From Lactarius indigo (taxonomy: Eukaryota; Basidiomycota; Agaricomycetes; Russulales; Russulaceae): a stretch of DNA of 64,000 nt. The stretch lies in the NCBI GenBank assembly GCA_025766275.1, contig JAFKAC010000001.1, forward strand, positions 496,001-560,000, read 5' to 3'. The notes beneath the pieces are model-generated. The model did not search any database. It was not told the origin of the DNA and saw only the letters and a list, made by a program, of their open reading frames with translations. Shown piece by piece: positions 33,270-44,366 of this stretch (the stretch's first letter is position 1; every line of letters starts with the position of its first letter). Both the position numbers and the translations under genes were made by a program.

Positions 33270-35379
33270 ATGAGCAGACTCAACGCTTCTGCTTTCGAAT
33301 TCGTTCCAGGAAAGAGGTTCAGCCCACCGCAGCAACAACCGCAGTCTCAGCAACCACCTCTCCCTGCATTCTCTCGTCCTGAAGAGCCGGATACACCCCC
33401 ACCGCCTCCACCAACGATCAGCCTCAACATCGGGGGACCTAAGCCTCCCCCCGCAGCACCCCCGGCTGCGGCAGCTCGAGAACCTGAGCCGGTTCGTGCC
33501 GCACAAGCCGCTCCACCACCCGTCGCGAAACCTCCAACGGCGCAAGCAAAAGCAGCTCCCCCGTCATCTTCCTCCACGCCTACACGGACGCCCGGAGCTA
33601 CGTCTCCTGCGCCAGTATCCAAGACGTTCACGATGGGGCGTGCAAAGACGGACACGGCAGCGGTGGCTCAGGAGGTGGCGACGGTCGCAGACCAGGAAGT
33701 GCTGGATGATCTATTCGGCGACAGTGCGTCACTCCTTCTCCTTCACTCTCGATTCTCTCCCCCATTTTCCTCATACGCGCGGGCTGACGAGGTGCGCTGG
33801 GTCTAGTAAAGGAACATCTGAACATCGTCTTTATCGGACACGTCGATGCGGGGAAGAGTACGATGGGCGGGAACATCCTCTTCCTGAGCGGGACGGTCGA
33901 CAAGCGTACGATGGAGAAATACGAACGCGAGGCGAAGGAGGCCGGCCGGGAGACCTGGTACCTCTCCTGGGCGCTCGATTCGACGCCCCAGGAGCGCTCC
34001 AAGGGCAAGACTGTCGAAGTCGGCCGTGCCTACTTTGAGACCAAGGCGCGGAGATACACCATTCTCGACGCGCCGGGACACAAGACGTTCGTCCCATCGA
34101 TGATCTCCGGCGCCGCGCAGGCAGACGTCGCGCTGCTTGTCATCTCCGCGCGTAAGGGCGAGTTCGAGACGGGCTTCGAAAAGGGCGGGCAGACCCGCGA
34201 GCACATCATGCTCGTCAAGACAGCTGGCGTGAATAAGATCGTCGTCGTTATCAACAAGATGGATGACCCTACGGTCCGATGGGACAAGGCGCGCTACGAG
34301 GAGATCAAGGAGAAGCTGGCGCCTTTTGTGCGGGGCGCCGGGTTCCACGTCAAGACGGACATTTCCTGGATACCCGTATCCGCATACACAGGTGCCAATC
34401 TCAAGGACCGGGTCGAAAAGTCGGTCTGTGCGTGGTGGGAGTGCGTCATCATTTCTATCATTGGCCTCCCCTCGTAGGTGAACGTGATTCACAGGGGGCC
34501 TTCGCTTCTCGAGCACCTCGATAAAATGCCGATGGTCGATCGCAAGACGAATTCGCCGGTAATGATTCCGATCTCCGAAAAATACAAAGACATGGGCACG
34601 ATCGCTGTCGGCAAGCTCGAATCAGGTCATATCCGTAAAGGTGACACGCTCCTGCTCATGCCGAACAGAGACGAGGTCGAGGTCGCGGCGATGTACAACG
34701 AACTGGAAGAGGAGGTGAACCTGGCCGTCTCTGGGGACAACGTGCGCATCCGCCTGCGCGGTGTCGAGGACGAAGACATCAGCCCGGGCTTCGTGCTTAC
34801 CAGCCTGCAGAAGCCGGTGCATGCCGTGCGTCAGTTCGAGGCGCAGCTTGCCGTCCTGGACCACAAGAACATCATTTGCGCGGGATACTCGGCCGTCATG
34901 CACGTGCATACCCTCGCGGAGGAGGTGACGCTCTCGGTACGTTTACGCGCCATTGTCCGCGTTGGTCGAGAGACCTGACCATGGAACCAGGCATTGTTGC
35001 ACTACTTTGACAAGACGACAGGTCGCAAGTCGCGCAAGCCGCCACAGTTTGCAAAGAAGGGCCAACGCATCGTCGCATTAATAGAGACGACAGCGCCAAT
35101 ATGTGTAGAGCGCTTCGTAGATTATCCCCAACTTGGCCGCTTCACACTGCGCGACGAAGGTAATAACTCGTATCTTCCTTCCTTTTGGCATCGTTTCGTT
35201 AAACATTACCTCTTGAACAGGAAAAACGGTGGCCATTGGAAAGGTTCGCGTGTCACAGGAAACTGATCGCTTCTATCTAACTTTATATCTAGGTTACAAG
35301 GATCGTTGAAGGCAACACCGACGAGCTCTCCGAGGCCACGGGGAACCTCAGCATCCGCAACAACGCCGCGGCCGCCTAA
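33270..35379 (+). CDS. SUP35: Translation termination factor eRF3
   Basis: Six exons, 33270-33723, 33807-34440, 34495-34936, 34991-35159, 35221-35243 and 35293-35379, give 602 residues. The GTPase domain starts at about residue 152 with HLNIVFIGHVDAGKST (P-loop GHVDAGKS). It continues with RERT-like DSTPQERSKGKT, DAPGH (G3), NKMD (G4) and the beta-barrel domains ending in RIVEGNTDE. This is the eRF3 pattern of the EF-1A-like GTPases: with eRF1 it releases the finished protein at stop codons in the cytosol. The N-terminus is Pro/Ala/Gln-rich, not the Gln/Asn repeat region of the yeast prion. It opens with LNASAFEFVPG, a good match to the PAM2 motif that binds the MLLE domain of poly(A)-binding protein. 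HBS1 is the main alternative; the RIVEGN ending and N-terminus favour eRF3. Confidence 0.92.
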
Positions 35380-36271
35380 GCGGGAGGACGGCGTGGGTTT
35401 TAGTAGGATGCGAGCGTAAACCTTGAATTGGCACAAGAGAAGACGGCGACGACAAAGTCTTGTTGTGTGTATGTTCTTTGTGGATGTGTTACTAGATGCC
35501 ATCGATTCCTGTCGTCTGGTAGTGGTGCAGTTGATGCCATGATTGTCCCGCCATCGACGAATGAAATCAGGCACCAGCTTATTGCGCCAAGACCCCAACA
35601 GTGATCACGTGCCTTTAGTAGATTTGCAACATAAAACCAAGCATGCAACGGAAAAAAAAAAAAAAAAAAACAATACCAACTTGAGCGCCTCCCACCTTGG
35701 CCTCGAGTGGACTTGAAATGGTCTCGCGATTATCGACGGGACGAGAAAGTCAGCCCGCAGAGGTAAGTAAAAAGGCGGCTCTGGGTTTGTTACGTAATTA
35801 GTAAGTCCTGGTAATGGTTACGAAAGCTTCTGTCACCCCTAAGTTAGATCTTCACGGATGGGGAAACATTTTTGAATAGACTGCGACTTCCTTTTTATAT
35901 GCAACAGCATGCATTAACATTTGTGCCCTGATTTCCACTGCCTTTTTTCATGAGTGGGTTTTGACGGTCTCTGCGTCACTGCAGCGTTCTGGGCTGAAAT
36001 AATTCTTGGAAAAAAATTATGGTCGGAGTTGAAAGTCTCCTGTTGTGGGGGGCAACAAGAATAATGGAAACTTGCTGGCCACGGCTTACTGTACTGTATG
36101 TCTGATCGGGGATTGCCCCTTTGCAGGACTTCAGCCCGAGCCTCTTTCATCTGAGTGGCTCTGGTCCCACTCTAGGTCCATCTCATTACTCCTGACGACC
36201 CCGTTTTGGGCCTTCTCCCTTTCGCCAGTTTCTCGCGTCCAAATAACGCGCTTGCCTGTATCACTGCATCA
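35380..36271. other. Intergenic between SUP35 and transporter
   Basis: Contains an 18-base A run at 35,653. No gene is recognised; minus-strand open frames up to 130 codons overlap the end of SUP35 and look like shadows. Confidence 0.4.
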
Positions 36272-39200
36272 ATGACCGACGTGGAAACACCGGGGCTTGA
36301 AGAAGTTTGTGCGCCCGAGTCAGACGTGCCACCGTCTTCTCAGGAGCATCACGACGAAAAATGCCTACGCGATGACGTGTCGGACTCGGTGGAGCTGGGG
36401 GTTCAGGAGTCGCCCACATTGGAGGGTGTTTACGAGGGACACGAGCCTCCTTCACTCGTCGAAGGTACAGCACCGCACGACTCGTCAGAATGGAACAACG
36501 TCGATGTCGAGCCGGGGCCATCGCTGGTGGAGGATACTGTCAAAACCACCGCACATGCGCGGCCAGGTCTGCCCTCGTTCGCCCAGAGCGAGTTCTACAC
36601 GGTAATGTTTTGTCTCGTCACCCCTGCCTCCCTGTTTCGATTCGCGCGCTCTTACGCGTTTGCGTCTACGCGCGTGCTGACTCCCTCCACTTTCGTCCTT
36701 CCGCGTAGATTGTCCGTCGCCAACGCCGTAGACGAGGAGACAACAGTCTCAAGATGACGGTTTCTCACTCTCGTGTGCCTCATTCGAACGCTGAGTGGGA
36801 GTTTTCCGTAAAACATTCCGAGTCCCTCTATCCCGCGTCGTCCTTCCTAAAATGAATTTTTACCTTTAGGGATGGGGCTCAATGCGCTACTTAGACATTA
36901 GCCTCGGGGACCTGAGAGACGCTGAGAGTCGTTTGAGCGGCCCGCGCCAAGTCCTCGGACATCTGGCTGCATTGTCCGTTTCCGGTAATGACGTCTCTGG
37001 AAGCGTCTTCTACGCGTTTCCACTCGTCGTCGCCGCGGCCGGTAATGTCTCTTTCGTTGACTATCTGTCCTGCCTGACGATTTGGAGACAGGAATATACT
37101 CACCGCTTTGCTTGCTGACGGCTTCACTACTCCTTCTATTTTTCCGACCTCTCCTGCTTGAGCTTGCTTCTAGCGTTCGCATCAACGGATCGTGTGTCTC
37201 TTCTCTATCTGCACCAACACCTGAGCTCACGTCACTTTCTAGGAACTACATCTACCTCTTACAGTTTTCGGGGAAGACGATGGCGCTTATTGGGGCAGCG
37301 GCAACGCTTTTAGACGCGGTGGCTACGTCCGCGGTGTCCGCAGCGACCGCGAGCGCTTATCTCAGCGCTGAGATCCATTCTATGCCCGTCTCAGCGAGCG
37401 TGTTGGCAATCCTATTCCTTGTCGCGCTTGGCGTTCTGGCCCTTGCTGGGATCAAAGAAAACGCTTCCGCAACAGCAGCTGTATTCGTATTTCATGCACG
37501 CATTACTCGTTTACTCTGCGGTCCCCCATAAGTCCTGACCAAATACTCTCTAGATTCTGGTGATGGCCGCGCTAGCGGTCACGGGTATCGTGCACTGGGC
37601 TACCCACGATCCCCATTCTACCATTTTGAAGCAAAACTGGGCCCTGCGCCCCGGCACTGCGGCTGAGACCGCACGCGCAATATTTTATGGCGTTTGCGTT
37701 GCGTTTCTCGGAGTCACGGGTATGCACTTGTGTTGGCCCGTGGAGACACCTCGCCCCGGATATAATATATAACCGACTCTTTAGGCTTCGAATGCACGCC
37801 GTCCTATATCGAAATGATCCGCCCCAAAGACTACGCCGCCATACTGCGAAACCTGATAGTCGTCTCGGCTATTCTCAACACCGTTCTCTCCCTGCTTGCG
37901 TGCGCGTTGCTTCCGGTAGACGCTATCGTGAATGGGTCGAACGTCCTGTCGGCCCTTGGGAGCCTCTCGGGCGGGAACTGGCTTCGCATTTTAGTTTTGA
38001 TAGACGCCGTTTCCGTGCTCCTCGGTGGCGTGATGACCGGAACGGTCACAGCTATCCAGCTACTCGACCGCATGGCCCAGTAAGTCAAATGTGTTTTATG
38101 TCGCATCGAGGATGTTGACGTTGTGCGATTCTCCGCAGCGACCATATTCTGCCACATTGGTTCAGTCTGAGGCTCCCAATAACGGGAAGTCAGCACATTG
38201 CAACGCTACTCTCTACCGGACTATCCTTATTACTTTACGTTGGCTCGGGGATGAGCCTGTTGACTGTCTCATACGTGTTCTCTGTAGCCTTTTTATTCCA
38301 GCTCCTTCTGGTAAGTAACGTCGATTGTCGTAGAATCTTGTCTGATCGCGTCGCAGTTCGCGGTTTCCTGTCTCCTTCTGAAGTTAAACCGTCCCGGCTT
38401 GTCCCGCCCACCATACTCAGGAATATTCACACTCCTGATGGCTTTCGTGGTGGTCATTGTAACATTTACAGGCAACATCGCGCTCGCGTACGTGGATGTC
38501 CTTTGCTTACCTCTCTCCTCGCTCATCCTCTATGTGCATGCGCAGCCCCATTTCCCTTGGCGTTTTTGCTGCGTCTTTTGCAGTGGTTTTCATCGCATTA
38601 TTCGCAACAAGTGCTCAGCCAACTGTTCTGAGGCTCGCTCTACAACTCTACTCGACCGGCCCGCTTTTGCGATGGAGGTTGACCCGGGGGTGGCAACGCC
38701 GGTTGGTGTCGTGGTACAAGGCGCGTCGAGCGGCCCGTGTCTGTGTGTGGATAAAGAACGACGACGTGCGTCTCTATTTTGAACCTAGTCTGCACTTGTT
38801 CTGCTATAACGCTATAACACTCTTATCTAGATCCATGTCATGCTTCGCGCATTACTCTCCGTGCAGAAGAACGTGCCGGATGCACGCACGGTCATATTCG
38901 TCCATGCGTACAGAACCATTGATGCGATACCCAGCGAGCTCCATCCGAACGCGCGTCTCTTAGATGAAGCGTTTCCAACGATCACTGTCGAGTCCGTATC
39001 TTAACTATTGCCTATTCCATTCCGTCTTATCGTGCGTCCCATCTTTCTAACTCGTTTTCAAGTCTCGCCTTCGTTTCAGGCGCCTTCAACCCGACGGTGA
39101 GTTCGCAGTTTTTTCTTGATTTGGCTGTGGATGGAGTAACTTAAAACAACAAACAAACAGCTCGTTGAAGCAACTTCTCACACCCTCGAAGTTCCACGAA

Positions 39201-39280
39201 GCCGAATGTGTGTGGTTTCACTCGGCCGGGACCATCCATGGGAGTTAGCCGAGTACGGTGGCGTTCGCGTCATCATGTGA
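36272..39280 (+). CDS. APC-superfamily amino-acid transporter
   Basis: A gene of many exons. Those I can place start at 36272 (MTDVETPGLEE..., to 36601), 36709, 36870, 37092 and 37243, with later exons to the stop at 39278-39280. Spliced translation gives a hydrophilic N-terminus of about 125 residues. Next comes GPRQVLGHLAALSVSGNDVSG and SVFYAFPLVVAAAGIYSPL, the first helices of the amino-acid permease fold in the eukaryotic APC family. About ten more membrane segments follow, including YLLQFSGKTMALIGAAATLLDAVATS and FLGVTGFECTPSYIEMIRP. A soluble C-terminal part of about 110 residues (IPSELHPNARLLDEAFPTITV and after) ends in GGVRVIM. One intron near 37,490 appears to use a GC donor or a weak GTATTT donor. 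It is likely to move amino acids or polyamines across a membrane; the substrate cannot be read. Confidence 0.72.
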
Positions 39281-40647
39281 TGGCGGCTTCACGGCACAAT
39301 TGTTCTGTACGTTTGGCGAAGCACGACATCTGCTGTGAACATACGAATGTTTAGACCCTACTGCGGTTATAGTGGTTCGTAGTTCCCGCTGTTAAGCCGT
39401 TCGTTTGTATTAATTATCCCACCTAGGAGTGGATTTAGCTCAATCTTGATTTGTGGCAAACACATCTAATGACACCTTTTCCGGACAATGCAATGCTCAA
39501 GTATGGCAAGCGTGTATTTGTACCACCAGCACTGGCGTAGGTTTCTCATACAACGCATCGTCCTTGAAGCTCCATGGGACAAGTGGTTTGGGTTCAGCGA
39601 GTTTGCATTGTATACAGCACACTACGTAAACGCTTACGGCCCACCATTAACGCATCCCTCTGACGGCGAAGTGGAGGACGACCAAATCGTCGCTTTTTTG
39701 TGCTGCTAATGTGTTGCGTCGTTTCGCATCTTGACTATGGGCTTGTTCTATGAGGTTGCCTGGTCGTTGGTTACTTGACGACATGTCTATAAATTAGCGC
39801 CCGGTGTGCACACGTGGCCCCCTTCTAGTTACTCTTCTCAGCCCAGCTACGCTTGTGTTCATGTTCTTTTTGAAGAACCGCTCTAGCTGCATGCGCTGCA
39901 GTGAAGTGCTTCTTAGCTTCCATACCGGAACATGTTCTCTCCGATTGGGTTACGTTATGATCAACAGCCACCTGTCACTGCCTCCAGGCTCTTGTTGGAT
40001 TCGGCTTCCCGGTTCGGAGCTTCCGAGCTGCTCGTTACCTCCGTGGCGATCTGGGGTGCTTGCCGGATCGAAGCACACCTAATTATGTCCATGATCACAA
40101 AAGCGAACAGAAGCTAAGTATGTACCCTGGCGCTGCCACTCTCACATGCTCTCTTCTTTGGCTCGCTAACGGCTCGCCCTACAGTCGTACGTTTAGATCA
40201 ATTTGGGTAAAGTATAGATTTCAGTTTCAGTTTTCTGTAACTGTACATGGGCGCACATCTGTCTGGTCAACTTATTTGTCAGCGACTCAGCGTCGTCCAC
40301 GGTGTTATTCTGGCCAGGACCCATCACCCTTTGCTGCGACCCTTAATGACCTCCGCACTACAGTACATCACAGCCGCAGCACACCTTACTTGACGCGTGA
40401 CGAATCGGAGCGTCTGAAGCGTTGATTAATTGGTCCTCAAATGCTCCAAATGATGAAGGTGTCAGCCTTTCCCCTTTTCGGCGGACGCTGAATCCCCGCA
40501 AGGGTGTAAGTTGGCACCGAGAGGGACGAAACCAAATCGGTCCCGAATCTCGGTACCCTGCGGATTCATTTGTTCATAATCGTAATGGTCACTCGGCATC
40601 GTGTGCTTTTTGTTCTACGGTGCAGTAGAGGGCCTTGCACTTTCCCC
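39281..40647. other. Intergenic, no gene seen
   Basis: Open frames up to 121 codons without recognisable motifs. The end is the promoter region of module copy 3. Confidence 0.4.
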
Positions 40648-40655
40648 TATTTAAG
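40648..40655 (+). promoter_or_regulatory. TATA-like box of module copy 3
   Basis: TATTTAAG starts exactly 77 bases before the ATG at 40,725. The identical 8-mer lies at the same distance before the module gene at 53,114. Confidence 0.45.
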
Positions 40656-40724
40656 CTCGCAGCATCGCTGGAAGATGGATCATCGGTTTTTCTCCCCCTA
40701 CATCTGAACATTGGCCCTTTGTCT

Positions 40725-41137
40725 ATGAAAAGGCTCGACAACCTGATGCCTGGAAAACTATTGGAACGTGGCGATGGGCGGATGCATGGTGCCGAATACC
40801 TACTCGACTTCGTGTGGAACCCCCACGACAGAGCGGCAGCGGAAGGATGGATCGAGCGGTGAGTGGCGGGTTCGCATCATCCAGCGATGATAGTCAGGCT
40901 CAAACATTACGTCGTCGCAGTGCTGAAGATTTCAGGCCAGAGGACGGCCAGTCTCTCCTGGCACGATACAGACAAGCAAAGCGGTATGCTAAAGAGGCCA
41001 ATAAAGCATTGCAGAATGTCGAGGTTATTATTTTCGCGATGACACGTCGGGTTTGAGCGACGCCGCTCACGTCTATTTTGTAGACCATTGTGCAAACACG
41101 ACACCAGCTGCCCAATGGCAATGCCCAATCATCGTGA
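40725..41137 (+). CDS. Small helical module protein, copy 3 (divergent)
   Basis: Exons 40725-40858, 40921-41023 and 41084-41137 give about 96 residues. Exon B here is 103 nt, one codon shorter than in the rest, but keeps the same phases; it reads AEDFRPEDGQSLLARYRQ and AKRYAKEANKALQNVE. Exon A (MKRLDNLMPGKLLERGDGR...) is the least conserved in the set. Exon C encodes TIVQTRHQLPNGN and is weakly supported. The function is unknown. Confidence 0.58.
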
Positions 41138-42494
41138 TTTCTCATTGGGCGCACAAGCTCGCGCCCAGATATTGTGAGGTAGAAACAGAAGTACGTTGCA
41201 GTTGCGGGGCTTCCCTGTTGTTCTCGGAAAGAACGCCTGGTGTTTTGCAGTGATCCCTATCCTTGTAACATAGAAATACGCCTATGGGTCTGATATTCCT
41301 TTTCGAAACCCACCCCCTGAGTTTGTCCGCATGAAGAAACGTGGAACATTTATTTCGGACTCCAGTCAAGGTTTTGCATTATGCATTACGACCCCCCTGT
41401 GGGATTTTCGTAAATGTTCCCGCGCTGCCAGTGGCACTTCCGCCTTTAAGGCCTACGCAAAGCTCAATGATCACTCACGTAGATGAGATCACTATTTGCG
41501 CCACGGCGCGCCAGCCTCGTTGCATCGCATGGATGAAACTAAATACAGACGCTAGTCTTGAAAGCGGAACACTTTCCCCAAATTGCTTGTAACGTCAGAT
41601 AGTTAGCCCATCAGTCTAACTTTGGCCCCCTTTTCTTCCATGCCCGTTGTCCATGTCTGGGAAAAGACTTCAGTCACCATTCCAGCGCCAAATGCCACGT
41701 GTCGTATAAATATATTGTGATGGCATCGCCTCTGTTTGATGCAAGTAGGTTGTACGACGTGTTAGGCACTGAAAATTTCTGCGATTTCTGCTCGTTCCGA
41801 GATCATCGAAGACGTTTATTACTCCTCGTCCCGTTGGACCGAACAAATGCCCGAGTGACTTAATTTCGTTATTCAAATTCCTCTGTTCCGTAATTAAATT
41901 ATCATTTCTGGCATGAAGCCAATTTGGTCGTTATTGCTTAATATTTAATTGAACCTATACTGTACAAATGGGCGTTTTAGTCAACGATTCTATGCCCCAT
42001 TCGTGTAAAGGCTGTGCCTCTTCCCTCAAACATAAATTAATACCCCGTATGCCTATATACATGACAGTGCCACGGAAAAGCAGGTCCCCGTCCCCTGTCA
42101 TGAGTGGGATGTCGGCACTGTGAATGGTCGTGTTGCTAGTACCGACGCTAGCGTCGCTCGTTCTAGTTCGGACTCGGACGCTCCCAACCACTCTCTCCGG
42201 TACGTGCGAAGGCTTTCTAGGCGTTTTCTTAGCCGAGCCATTGGGACTCACTCCTTTGAGTTCGAACCCACCCAGGGCTGTACCTCCCAGCTCTGAAAAG
42301 TACGGAGCTTTTTCGTGTTATTAAGAGATAGTAGGCCCGGCCATTCTTGAACCCGATCACCTTCCATTCACTGGTCTGGTACAGCCCTCGCACAGCCTCA
42401 CAACTGTGCCATTGAGCATCAGACATACGACTCCCAATATTAAAGCCAAGAGAAGGGCCATGGCAACCATTACTCTCCACCCCCATAACTTACC
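41138..42494. other. Intergenic, no gene seen
   Basis: Short open frames only. AT-rich stretch around 41,870-41,960. Nothing recognised. Confidence 0.4.
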
Positions 42495-42965
42495 ATGCAC
42501 TCCTTTGTTTCGACCAACACTTCCTGGCTCCTAATGCCCGTGCAAATCGTGGAGAAAGCCGATAAGTTGATGCATCAAGCTGAAGTCCTTTACAAGGAAT
42601 ACGAGCACATCATAGGACCCAGGGATCGTACCGTGGCCGAAAGCAGAATGGCCATGTGAGTGGTGTTCTTCTGACCAGATTACTGTTTTCCCGGTCCTGA
42701 AGCAGCCTTTTCACAGCGCCGAGGATTTTAAGCACGGCGCAGAGGAGAAATCATGGCTGGACAGAAGGGCGCAGGCAAAGCTATATTTAAGTCATGCCAA
42801 AGAAGCGTTGGAAACCGTCAAGGTTGGTGGCTCAAATCCGGCGATGTACATATAAACTAATTCTTATCACCCCACCAGGAATCTGTGGGCGAAGCAATCG
42901 AAAACCGAAGCCAAAAAGAAGGCATACTCGCCGTGCGGGGTTCGGGTGTGTGGGAAGTTTTATAA
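42495..42965 (+). CDS. Small helical module protein, copy 4
   Basis: Exons 42495-42655, 42717-42822 and 42879-42965 give 117 residues. Exon A: MHSFVSTNTSWLLMPVQIVEKA, LMHQAEVLYKEYEHIIGP, RDRTVAESRMAM. Exon B (106 nt): AEDFKHGAEEKSWLDRRAQ, AKLYLSHAKEALETVK. Exon C: ESVGEAIENRSQKEG. No longer open frame reveals it; only splicing at the family-conserved sites does. It is very close to copies 1, 2 and 5. The function is unknown. Confidence 0.68.
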
Positions 42966-43868
42966 GTCACTAGTTGTGGTATCGTCACGCAGTCCCACAC
43001 CATAGTAGAGTCGATTTTCTATTCGTGTCTATAGATCGCTTATCGCTTAGAACTCCACACCGCCTTTCCATATACTTCAATCACTGAGTTAAACATGTAA
43101 ACATGTGGGGCCTTGACTCAGAACAGTCAATAGGTACCATAGTGTGGCATAGTCTGGAAAAAGGATTTTTATTTTATTTTAGAAAAACAGCATTTATTAT
43201 TAAACCCAACATCTGCTCATGCGAATGCAGAGTCATGTGCCCTTGGCCTGACGACTTATTTTGTAGTCTAGCACTGCAGCCAGGACTTGCCACATCTTGT
43301 GCCACATTATATCGGAGTGAAACCCCGATTTGATGATTATCAGATTTCAGATTTCGGTGCCAACTGTCGTTATTTGACACGTGACTGGAACCCTTACTTT
43401 GCACGTGGCACAGGCATTTTCGCTCCATGTCAATCACCGGCATGATACTGTTCACTGCAACTAGATCCTTGTTCCCATGCACAGGTTTTCCGTGCCACTT
43501 CCTCGAGGTTTTCATCCACCATGGGTGCACCCACAGAACAGGCACCCACCATGAGGCCTAAGTGCCCCACTGAACGTAGGCAACATGAACGTGCTTTATC
43601 CACGACTTGAAGTATCAACGCCGGCGTTACTTGTTTTCTACGTAGTACGTAGACGCTCGAAGGTAATTATTCTCCCCGATGTGGGTGACCTACTCTTGTC
43701 CGAAACACTACGACGCCTTCCCAAGCACGACTACCTCAGGCTAAACCTGTCAGCTTTGGACACTGTGATTCATTTGAGTCGTGAATGACCTGGTTTCTCG
43801 CCTGCTGTCGCTGCATCTACTCCGGCTGGGGACCATGTGTATTGTGTGCCGTGGTTGGCACTAGGTAG
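42966..43868. other. Intergenic, no gene seen
   Basis: Space between module copies 4 and 5. A 123-codon minus-strand frame (43,174-43,545) has no motif. AT-rich segment at 43,160-43,205. Confidence 0.4.
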
Positions 43869-43877
43869 TATATTAAG
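43869..43877 (+). promoter_or_regulatory. TATA-like box of module copy 5
   Basis: TATATTAAG, 53 bases before the ATG at 43,922. Confidence 0.35.
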
Positions 43878-43921
43878 ACGGCCAAACCAAGGTGGATTAC
43901 TGTTACTCCCCCTCCTACGTT

Positions 43922-44366
43922 ATGCACACTACTATTGCTCCGTTCTCCTTGAGACCTATGAAAGTCGTGGAGCAGGCCAACCGACTGATGCAAAACGCTC
44001 AATTCCTCTACGAAGAGCATGAAAATATCATGGGACCCAAGGACCGCAAGGTAGCCAAGGATAGAATGAGCGAGTAAGTGCAACTTTTCCACCAAGTCTA
44101 GGTTCTCAGGCAACTTTCCCGTAGCGCCAAGGGTCTCAAACGCAGTGTGCAGGAGAGGTTTTGGCTGGCCCAAGCAGAGGAGGCAAAACGGTACTTAAAC
44201 CATGCTCAAGAAGCGTTTGGGATGGTCAAGGTCATTCGAATGATTCCATCTGTCTGGAGAGATACTAAAGACATATTTTATCCCACAGAGAATCGTCGAC
44301 GAAGCAATCGAAGTTGGGAGCCAAAAGGAAGAGGTTTGGTGTCAGGTCTCCGCCTCTACTGTATAG
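43922..44366 (+). CDS. Small helical module protein, copy 5
   Basis: Exons 43922-44073, 44125-44230 and 44289-44366 give 111 residues. Exon A: MHTTIAPFSLRPMKVVEQA, LMQNAQFLYEEHENIMGP. Exon B (106 nt): AKGLKRSVQERFWLAQAEE, AKRYLNHAQEAFGMVK. Exon C: RIVDEAIEVGSQKEE. The start MHTTIAPFSLRP parallels MHSAIIDTPFSLRP of copy 1, more than 17 kb away on the other strand and across the conserved island. The function is unknown. Confidence 0.68.

Noticed and set aside
33803..34516. 237-codon minus-strand frame opposite SUP35
   Set aside because: Antisense shadow of a GC-rich, strongly codon-biased GTPase gene.
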